Shown piece by piece: positions 56,435 to 64,000 of a stretch of 64,000 nt of DNA. The stretch covers positions 9,721,160 to 9,785,159 of the forward strand of contig NC_133472.1 of assembly GCF_025370935.1 (NCBI RefSeq), read 5' to 3'. A program made the translations under genes and the position numbers. Numbering within the stretch: position 1 is the first letter of the stretch; the number at the start of each line of letters is the position of its first letter. Below the pieces are notes generated by a model. That model searched no databases. It had not been told where the DNA came from and worked only from the letters and a program-made list of their open reading frames with translations. Origin of the DNA: Choristoneura fumiferana. Taxonomy: Eukaryota; Arthropoda; Insecta; Lepidoptera; Tortricidae.

Positions 56435-58176
56435 CAGTGGTGGCCACATAATTAAGAACGATTTGAAGTTCCAGATTATTTTTAACTAAATCATGTCATG
56501 TGTAGTCGTGGGTCCTTCTTAGAAGTAACTAGTTACGTTATGAAATAGCCACATGAATAGAGCAAACGGGATTTAGAATAAAGAATAAAATTACTGTCAT
56601 TTTTTTTCAAATTTTGTTTTTAATCTCTTTAGTAACAAATTCAAATAGTAATGAAGCTGGACAAATAATTAAGAACGATTTATTGAACGGTTCGAAAGTT
56701 TTTTTATTTGAAACTTAGATGAACTAAATCACACTAACGTGAAGTTTGTACAGAAAAAAAGCAATGTAATACATTTTAACTAAAATTAATAGTTAGTAGC
56801 ATGTCCACGGCTTTTTATTACTGCCTTACACCGGCGAGGCATTGAATCTATCATTTTTTGACATTTCGCAAGAGAGATAGAGTTCCATTCTTCTAAGAAT
56901 ACGTCATACAGTTCTCTTAAATTGCCACACTGTCGATTTGAAACTTTTTTCTTGACTTCGCACCAAAAATGCTCTATTGCTCTAAGATCGGGGCTGTTGG
57001 CTGGCCAATCTAAGACAGAAACTGATTGCGATGTGAGGAATTCCTTAACGGTACGTGCAGTATGCTTGGGATCATTGTCGTGCTGGAATGTCCAAATAAC
57101 CGGAAGCACGCCTTCAGCATATGGTAACATTGTTTCTTCCAGTATGTTTTTGTATTGAAATTGATCCATGTTTCCTTCTATCAGCCTAACAGGTCCAACA
57201 CCTTGTCCAGAAAAACATCCTCAAATTTTTATATTTCCCCCGCCATGCTTTAAAGTTACTTTTGTGTACTTTGGGTCGGATGCTTTATTTGGAGGCCGTT
57301 TTACATATCGTTTGCCATCAGAACATACCCTATTTATTTTTGTCTCGTCAGAAAAAAGAACGTTTTTCCACTGTCTGACTGTCCAGTTTTCATATCTTCT
57401 TGCAAATGCAAGCCGGGCTTGCCTATGACACCGTTTCAACATAGGCACCTTCCTTGCTATCCTTCCGTGCAACTTTTCTTCCACCAAACGCATTCGAATA
57501 CTGCGTGCCGAGATTGCTGAAGGGTTGTTTTCGCCAAAATATTCTTTTCTCAACTCATTAGACCCTTTAAAAGAATTTTGTTTTGCCAAACGAACGATAT
57601 TTCGATCATCTCGACGAGATGACTTTCTTTGTCTAGGTACACGCGGAACATTTAAAGTAGTTTGATACGTAGCAAAATGCTTTATGGCGTGGAAAACCAT
57701 AGTTTTTGAACATTGCAGATGATCGGCTATGTGTTTATACGACCAATTCTTGTCGCGAAGTTTTAGTATTACTTTTCTTGTAGATTTATCACAACTTTTA
57801 TTTTTTCCCGTTGTTTTTATAAGAAGCAATCGCCTTTAAGACTTTTACGGCACTAAATGGCGCCAAAATTATTCAAATAATAACCTAAAACCACAAAGCG
57901 GCGGTCCGTTCTCTATTTAAATTTGAATAAAAAATAAACTATTCAGCGTTCTTAATTATATGACCAGCCAGTAAGTAGTAATACTAGGTTTAGATGTAAT
58001 ATATAAAGTTTATCTATTTTTTTAGCCAATTATATGTATAAATGAATTTACCGCTAGTAAGGAAAAGTTTTACGATACCGAGAGAAGTACAAAAATATAC
58101 ATACAGTTAGTAACACTTGTCAGTTTGAAAAAATCTTCTCTATAAAAAATCGTTCTTAATTATATGACCACAACTG
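56435..58176 (-). mobile_element. Tc1-type DNA transposon (1742 bp), TA-flanked, IR/DR layout
   Basis: TA|CAGTGGTGGCCACATAATTA on the left and TAATTATATGACCACAACTG|TA on the right are inverted ends of about 30 bp. A second pair of the same binding-site-like repeat (AATAATTAAGAACGATTT near 56663; CGTTCTTAATTATATGACCA near 57947) lies some 210-230 bp inside each end, as in IR/DR elements of the Tc1 superfamily. It encodes one transposase on the minus strand. The first 365 bp also appear in copy A before the gap. Confidence 0.9.
56786..57829 (-). pseudogene. Tc1 transposase, one in-frame stop (DD34E)
   Basis: One frame of 348 codons, with a single TGA at 57221-57223 (codon 203) after GGNIKI; family members usually have Trp there (WGCFS). 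The N-terminal part (57829-57224) has paired helix-turn-helix DNA-binding regions (STRKVILKLRDKNWSYKHIA; RDDRNIVRLAKQNS) and the first catalytic Asp in VLFSDETK. The C-terminal part (57220-56786) has the second Asp in FQHDNDPKHTA and the Glu in SPDLRAIEHFW, 34 residues apart, as in DD34E Tc1 transposases. Length fits the usual 340-350 aa. With only one defect it decayed recently, or the stop is an error or polymorphism; copy A cannot tell, because it ends before this position. Confidence 0.9.
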
Positions 58177-58246
58177 TATCTGAGGCTGACTATCTAGTCA
58201 CATTTGGTGTACTAAAAGCCACGTTAAAATATAAGATTCAAAAAAA

Positions 58247-58376
58247 GTATGTATGTATGTAAACTCTTTATTGCACATAAAAATAAAAATACAAATACAC
58301 AGAGAGGAGAACAAAGGCGAGCTTATCCCTAAAAAGGGATCTCTTCCAGCTAACCTAGTTAGGAGAAAGTATGCGT
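58247..58376. repeat. Interspersed repeat, 3'-end-like fragment
   Basis: ATGTATGTAAACTCTTTATT, then GGCGAGCTTATCCCTAAAAA and CTCTTCCAGCTAACCTAG. I have met this string in moth DNA as a retroelement end, but cannot assign it. No ORF. Confidence 0.4.
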
Positions 58377-58417
58377 GAAAGTGACCAAAAAATGTTTTAA
58401 ACTTGCATCAACAGAAA

Positions 58418-58532
58418 AGGGCCTACTCCGAAATTCGTATCGTACCGTCCCTCTCACTCTCGTGGCAAATAGTAGCTAAAGTGTCAGAGGGGTGGAAAGA
58501 CACGAACTTCGAATTTTGTAGTAGCCCCGCAG
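58418..58532. mobile_element. MITE, GCAGGGCTACTACGAAA family, copy 5
   Basis: GGGCCTACTCCGAAATTCG pairs with CGAATTTTGTAGTAGCCCCGC. The core has CCCTCTCACTCTCG and GTGTCAGAGGGGTGG, in the inverse order to the other copies. Confidence 0.65.
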
Positions 58533-59014
58533 ATCTGAGAGTTCCATCGACTCTCACGTATTAGTGTTGCTGGATTTGGAAGTGGTTTTGTTATTTATTT
58601 TGTGTCTTGTTTGACTTTTGATTATGTGATGGCCAACTGCTTGGATGGATGAGATTTTTTAAGGACTACTGGGTAGGTAAAAAAAAACTTGGTTTATTTC
58701 AGTATAACAAATATATTTACACATTTTACAAAAAAAAATTACCTCTAGAGCCTACATAAAAACTGCACGATTTTTGCTACCTCCCACCTCCCTAAGGCTG
58801 TATGTTCCAAAGTGGTTCCAAACATAATAAAAAAATTATAACAAAAAATAGCACCTGACTGCACCGACTTCAGACTGGTACAAAATTATTTTCATGGTTT
58901 TTTGTAGTCTGTTCTATTTTTTGTTTGTTTTTTTCACGCTTTTTAGTGTTAAAGATTTCTACATAGGTACTTATACACTTTGGTAAAAGATTTTAGGAAG
59001 ATTTTTTTATTTTC

Positions 59015-59450
59015 ATTTTTGCTAGTTTTTCTTTTTTAACTTAAGGAAAACATTAAAATAAGCATCTTTTATTGATGGAACTTTTTTATAAACGACCGTT
59101 TAGGAACTAGAGCGATCTGAAGTTGCGAGTTCGGCCATAGGATTACATTTTCTTACACTGTGGGATTACTAAGGAGCCAGACGTCAGACACTTAAGAAAA
59201 CTCGGTTTAGATAAGGTTAGTGTTATCCTGCCCGAAGGGCATAACTACCCAGAATAGAAGCGGGAGCTTCGTCGAGCTGGTCACGGAAATTACTATCAAC
59301 AAAAAACGTAGGTAAGGTCCGAACTCGCAACTTCAGATCGCTCTAGTTCCTAAACGGTCAAGTTTATTAAAAAAAATATATCACTAAAAGATGCTTATTT
59401 TAATGTTTTCTTTAAAGTTTTTCTAATAAAAACTAGAAAAAATGCAAAAA
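59015..59450. repeat. Foldback structure with arms of about 130 bp
   Basis: CCGTTTAGGAACTAGAGCGA and CTGAAGTTGCGAGTTCGG near 59096-59133 reappear inverted as CCGAACTCGCAACTTCAG and TCGCTCTAGTTCCTAAACGG near 59318-59358. Outwards, AAACATTAAAATAAGCATCT is matched by AGATGCTTATTTTAATGTTT. The centre (about 59150-59310) contains CCTGCCCGAAGGGCATAACTA. No ORF. It lies just before the LINE. Confidence 0.7.
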
Positions 59451-60007
59451 AAAGTTTTGCTCGAAAATTTAGTCCTAAAATCGTTCCCCTTTTGCTATAC
59501 TCTGATCAGAGACGTTCATTATTGAGGAGTCCTGGTGATTCATCACCCGTTCCATTTCACCATATGAATTACGATGAGCTTAAATTGCTTAGCAACTGCG
59601 TTAAAGTAATTGAAATTCAACCCGTGAAGTACTTGTTTATTATTTAGTGGACTATAGTACCGGTTCCGGTCATTGAACAGATAAGACGCACGTCAACAAT
59701 CTCTGCGTTAAATTACGAGAACTCAGTGCAAAATAGTGTGATCAACTGTATATCTACTAAAATAATCAAATAAAACAGAAACAAAGAAGATCAAACAAAA
59801 CACAGTGGAAATAAACGTTTGGGAAAAATTTACGACAATAACGATTAAAACATAACCTTAAAAAGTGCAAAATAAAGTGAGGGTACTAGTAGAACAGTAC
59901 AGTGTCAGTGGTATAAACACAAGAAAACAAACAATCTGTCAAGTGCCATTGATAGGAGTAAGTACTGACAATTCCAGTGTTGCCATAACGGTAAAATCTT
60001 ACCGAAA

Positions 60008-60715
60008 ATGGAGAAAAAAGATATGGAATGGCTCATGAAAATGCTAGATGAGAAATTGAATAACCAAACTTTTCTCATAACAAACTCTGTGACCAAAAAT
60101 GTAATGGAGGCACTTGATGAGAAGATGAGATGCATCACGGAAGAAAATAATATTTTAAAATCAAAAGTATCTGAATTACAACTTGAAGTAAAGTTCCTGA
60201 AAAATGAGAAAAGGAAAAATAATTTGATATTTTTCGGAGTCGAAGAAATAGGGAAAACCGAATGTGAGCTTGTTGATTGCATAATGGAGGCAATAATTGA
60301 ATCGGGCACACACTTTCAAAGCAACGAAATCAGCAATATATATAGAATCGGGAAACGTATCAACAACAAAAATCGCCCCGTCGTAGTGTCTATCACCTCA
60401 TTATGGAAAAAACACATCATACTAAGAAACAAGTCCAAACTACCTCAAGGAATATATATTAAGGAAGATTATTCTAAAGAGGTGTTAGAAATAAGAAAGC
60501 AGCTTCAAATGCAGGTCGAACAAGAAAAGAAAAAAGGAAACATAGCATACATAAAACATGATAAATTAATAGTAAAGAAAAATAGAGACAACAACCCAGA
60601 AAAAAGGAAAAGAGAGGAGTCAGGTTCTCCGAACTCCTCAAATCAGAAAAAGACTACAAGTTCGAACCAAAAAAACAACCCCCTCCACCAAACCCCCCAG
60701 GAAAAGATATCATAA
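60008..60715 (+). CDS. LINE ORF1 protein (235 aa)
   Basis: RNA-binding/chaperone-type ORF1 of the LINE. Residues 1-75 are helical and acidic/basic, with a coiled coil (ENNILKSKVSELQLEVKFLK). Residues 75-150 hold a hydrophobic segment (NNLIFFGVEE ... YRIGKR ... PVVVSITSLWKKHIILRNK), resembling the RRM plus C-terminal layout of L1-type ORF1 proteins. A basic region follows (VEQEKKKGNIAYIKHDKLIV) and then a Ser/Asn/Gln-rich tail. There is no CCHC zinc knuckle. ORF2 follows after 97 bp in the same frame class. I infer the role from position and architecture. Confidence 0.75.
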   Translation: MEKKDMEWLMKMLDEKLNNQTFLITNSVTKNVMEALDEKMRCITEENNILKSKVSELQLEVKFLKNEKRKNNLIFFGVEEIGKTECELVDCIMEAIIESGTHFQSNEISNIYRIGKRINNKNRPVVVSITSLWKKHIILRNKSKLPQGIYIKEDYSKEVLEIRKQLQMQVEQEKKKGNIAYIKHDKLIVKKNRDNNPEKRKREESGSPNSSNQKKTTSSNQKNNPLHQTPQEKIS

Positions 60716-60812
60716 AACCTAACATACTCAACTATGTTGAACGGAGAAGGTCGGGTTCATTATCGGAAACCCCAAAAAACTTGTAAGCTGCATCGATACC
60801 CGGAACCAAAAT

Positions 60813-63739
60813 ATGACAACCTTATCTAAACCAACTTTTAGTACAGACACCCCAATCCGGCTGGTCACCGTGGGGGAAGAAGACTATTACCCTCCAACTA
60901 ATTTGACAAAAAAACTACAACATAAGTCATACAAGAAAAGCCGTCAAAAAAACGATATAATAAATGTTGCAACATATAATACACTCTCTTTAAAAACGGA
61001 TGAAAGCCTAATAGAATTAATCCTAGCTTTAAAAAATATTAATTGGGCGATACTGGGTCTGAGTGAAGTTCGACGTCTAGGAGAAAACATAGAAGACCAT
61101 GGAGATTTTGTGTTTTACTACAAAGGAGAAACACCAGGCCAATATGGAACAGGATTCTTGATAAAGAAAGAATTCAAATCTTATATTGACGAATTCATTG
61201 GCATCTCAGAACGTATTGTGATACTTAATCTAAAGCTACCATCTAAAAATGAAAAGTGGTCAATTGTTCAAGTCTACTCCCCAACTGAAAAATCTAGCAA
61301 ATCAGAAATCGAGTCCTTCTATTCCATACTAACAGATGCAATAAAAAACCACTCGCACAATAATTTAATAGTAATGGGGGATTTCAATGCTCGAATAGGG
61401 GAAAGACGAGATGGAGAGGAAATTGTACTGGGTCCGTATTGCTCAGGAATAAGAACAAGGAATGGTGAAATGCTGATCCAATTAGCTTACGAAAACAACC
61501 TAAAAATACTGAACAGTTCATACAAAAATCGCGAGAACAATAGATGGACATGGATACATCCAGATGGCTACCATAAAAACGAAATAGACTACATTTTAAC
61601 GAATAGAAGTCACAAGTTTCAAGACTGTAGAGTTATCAACAACGTTAATTTTAACAGTAACCACAGAATGGTAAGAGCCAAACTACAACTACAACAAACA
61701 CTCAAGAAAAACCGACCCTTTATGATGAAGAAAATAAATAGCCTAACATTGGAAGATAGCGAAATATTAAAAGAAAAACTAGAACATTTCATAGAAAACA
61801 CGAAAGATTACAATGTACAAAATAAATACAATAAATTTCAAGAACTCTTGTATACAAATAAAAGATGCAAACATGAAGGCAAAAACGAGAGATTAAAATG
61901 GATAAGAAACCGAACTAAAGAACTCATACAATCCAGAGCAGAATTAATATCAAAACCTGAGAAGTCAAAAATCATAAGAAAGGAAATAGCCAGAATAAGT
62001 AATAAAATTAAAGCGCAAATGAGAAAGGACCGTCAGATTTACAGATTGGAATTACTGGAAAAATGTATACAAGGAACTGGAGGTATCAAAAAAGCTACCA
62101 AAAAACTATTAGAGAAGCAAAACTGGATACCAAATTTAATAAATAAGAACCTCAAATGTGAAAAGCGTCGTACAGAAATTATGTCCATGGCTACTAGCTT
62201 TTTCAAGGAACTATATGAAAGAAAAAATACTACACAACCAACAATTTTAACAGGAGGAAGCGAAGTGCCGGACATAACCTCTGCTGAAATCAATAAAGCT
62301 CTGAAAACACAAAGAACAGATAAAGCCCCAGGATCGGACGGCATAACTAACGAGTTCCTTGTACTAAACAAAGACTACCTTATACCAATTCTCAAACACC
62401 TTTTTAATGAAGTACTGCATAGCGAAATAATACCCGACCAATGGACAACTTCGACTATAATACTCCTGCACAAAAAGGGGATAAAAATAACATAAATAAT
62501 TACAGACCCATCAGCTTATCGTCAAATGTGTACAAAATCTTCGCTAAAGTAATACTCTCCAGAATAACCAAGACCTTAGATGAAAGTCAGCCAAGAGAGC
62601 AGGCAGGATTTAGAAGCGGGTACTCAACTCTAGACCACATTTATGTTATCAAACAACTGTTTGAAAAAAGCAAAGAGTTCAACTTCACCTTCTATTGTTG
62701 TTTCGTAGACTACAGTAAAGCTTTCGACACAATAGAACATGAAACAATCTGGCAAGCACTGAAGAACCAAGGTGTCGAAAACAAATATATCAGAATACTA
62801 AGAAACATCTACGATAACAGCAAAGCTAAAATTAAATTAGAAGAAGAGGGAAACGAGATCCAAATAAATAGAGGAGTGCGCCAGGGCGATCCACTCTCTC
62901 CGAAACTTTTTACAGCGGTTCTAGAGGAAGTGTTTCGTCAGTTGGATTGGGAAAAATGTGGACTGTCCATTAATGGTGAGAACCTATCACACTTGAGATT
63001 TGCGGATGATCTGATAATCCTCTCGCCAACGAGTGAAGGCTTGCAGATGATGTTGAATGACCTGGATAGAGAAAGCCGCAAGGCGGGATTAGTCATGAAC
63101 ACACAGAAGACCAAAGCTATGACCAATGGGCAACAAGAACCTATCAAGATAGATAACAATGAAATTGAATATGTCAATGAATACATATACCTGGGTCAAA
63201 TAATTTCTCCTTCAGACCTAACCATGAAAGAAATAGACAGACGCATTGGAAATGCCTGGAAGCAGTACTGGAGTTTGAAGGAAATTATGAAAAATAGTGA
63301 AACTAAAATAAATATTAAACGGAAACTTTTCGATACATGCATACTTCCTGTACTCACTTATGGGTGCCAAACATGGGCACTTACAAAAATACATATGAAA
63401 AAGCTAAAAACATGTCAGAACTCCATGGAAAGAAGTATGATAGGTAAAAAACTATCCGATAGAATAAAAATTGCTACCATTAAGAAACACACAAAAACAA
63501 AGGATGTCATAAAAACAATAAAAAAGCTTAAGTGGAAGTGGTCAGGCCATACAATTAGAGGAAGTGAAAAATGGTCAAAATTAGTCATGAATTGGTTCAC
63601 AAGTCACAAGAAGAGGAAACGAGGTAGACCTTTTAGACGGTGGGTTGATGACATTAAAGCCGTTGCAGGTAGCACATGGACAAGAGTGGCCAATAATAGA
63701 GAAGAATGGCGACAGTTGGAGGAGGCCTTTGTCAATTAG
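60813..63739 (+). pseudogene. LINE ORF2, endonuclease-reverse transcriptase, one frameshift
   Basis: Together the two frames encode about 970 aa. The first frame (60813-62495) has the endonuclease: NVATYNTLSL, GLSEVRR (catalytic Glu), VQVYSPT, MGDFNARIG and EIDYILTN. The last motif is FNSNHRM where SDH is usual, so the catalytic Asp is Asn here. It ends in the start of the polymerase (KAPGSDGITNEF). The second frame (open 62441-63739) continues with NNYRPISLSSNVYKIFAK, QAGFRSGYSTLDHI, FVDYSKAFDTI, GVRQGDPLSPKL and LRFADDLIIL (catalytic Asp pair), then a C-terminal region (TYGCQTWALT; RWVDDIKAVAGSTW). The frames cross at the AAAAAGGGG run near 62472-62480, where a one-base change shifts the frame. 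This is either an inactivating indel or a homopolymer sequencing error. Confidence 0.88.
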
Positions 63740-63890
63740 TGGCATACAGACAGGGAGTCGATGCATAATAAAATTAGTAGTGAATGAGTGCACTGTATAT
63801 TGTCTTACACTATAATATATAAAAAAAAAAAAAAAAAATGTAACTTATTTAAACTGTCTGAATAAAGGCTATTATTATTATATTATTATA

Positions 63891-64000
63891 GTCCATTCAG
63901 GATAACATTATAGACTCTAGAAGGTCACAGAATAAGGGGTTCTAAACATTTGTTGTGAAGTCGTAATAATGAAGATGATGATGAATAAAAGAAGTAATAA
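63891..64000. other. Short 3' flank of the LINE, nothing recognised
   Basis: AT-rich sequence with GATGATGATG near the window edge. No exon or repeat that I can name. Confidence 0.4.

Larger units (their letters stand above)
44825..56800. repeat. Large duplicated block, copy B (12.0 kb), starts at the assembly gap
   Basis: Collinear with 32649-44724, differing by scattered substitutions and small indels. The first 150 bp have several single-base losses relative to A (for example CCAAATACG against CCAAATTACG), as at a contig end. It contains LAP1-like exons 3-5, the same MITEs and SINE, and the start of the Tc1 element, then continues into unique sequence after 56800. Confidence 0.95.
59500..63890 (+). 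mobile_element. Nearly full-length non-LTR retrotransposon (RTE-like LINE)
   Basis: Two ORFs (60008-60715; 60813-63739) are followed by a short 3' region with A-rich tract (63822-63838) and a TTATTATTATATTATTATA tail near 63870-63890. The apurinic-type endonuclease, the GVRQGDPLSPKLFTAVLEEV and RFADD reverse transcriptase motifs and the short repetitive tail fit the RTE clade (Proto2/RTE-like). The 5' boundary is uncertain: no promoter motif or target duplication could be fixed, and 59500 is a guess from where the preceding foldback ends. Confidence 0.8.

Noticed and set aside
56922..57428. Plus-strand ORFs over the Tc1 element
   Set aside because: Antisense shadows of the transposase.

Overview
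The window is animal nuclear DNA, almost certainly from a moth or butterfly (Lepidoptera). It is AT-rich, has GT-AG introns and is very dense in short palindromic transposons. Its SINE and LINE types are ones I associate with lepidopteran genomes. No bacterial gene, operon, CRISPR array or rRNA is visible. I cannot name the species.

Layout. 1-5032: intergenic sequence full of small transposons. 5033-20205 (minus): a complete 18-exon ABCF1 gene (AAA-type ABC protein of translation initiation); the spliced coding sequence is 2694 nt (897 aa) with every intron phase consistent. 20206-21140: head-to-head spacer carrying a transposon nested in another. 21141-22190 (plus): an intronless secreted trypsin-like pseudo-protease. 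22368-29274: transposon block with an intact Copia retrotransposon whose two LTRs look identical; one LTR is split by a 1289-bp DNA transposon. 30152-41601 (plus): a five-exon gene for a torsin-interacting nuclear-envelope protein (LAP1/LULL1 family), 447 aa.

32649-44724 is repeated almost exactly at 44825-56800. The two copies meet at a run of exactly 100 Ns (44725-44824): one copy stops and the other starts right at the gap. This is the pattern of two overlapping contigs, probably two haplotypes, placed end to end. The second set of torsin-interacting-protein exons (49007-53778) is therefore probably not a real paralogue. 56435-58176: a Tc1-type DNA transposon with one nonsense codon. About 59500-63890: a nearly full-length RTE-like LINE with ORF1 and a once-frameshifted ORF2.

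The three host genes have no obvious shared pathway. The best leads are the contig overlap, an apparent tandem duplication of an exon pair in the ABCF1 N-terminus, a stop-free 93-nt intron-like segment in the LAP1-like gene, the nested young transposons, and an unrecognised coding-like segment near 56104-56412. I found no convincing new multi-gene system.
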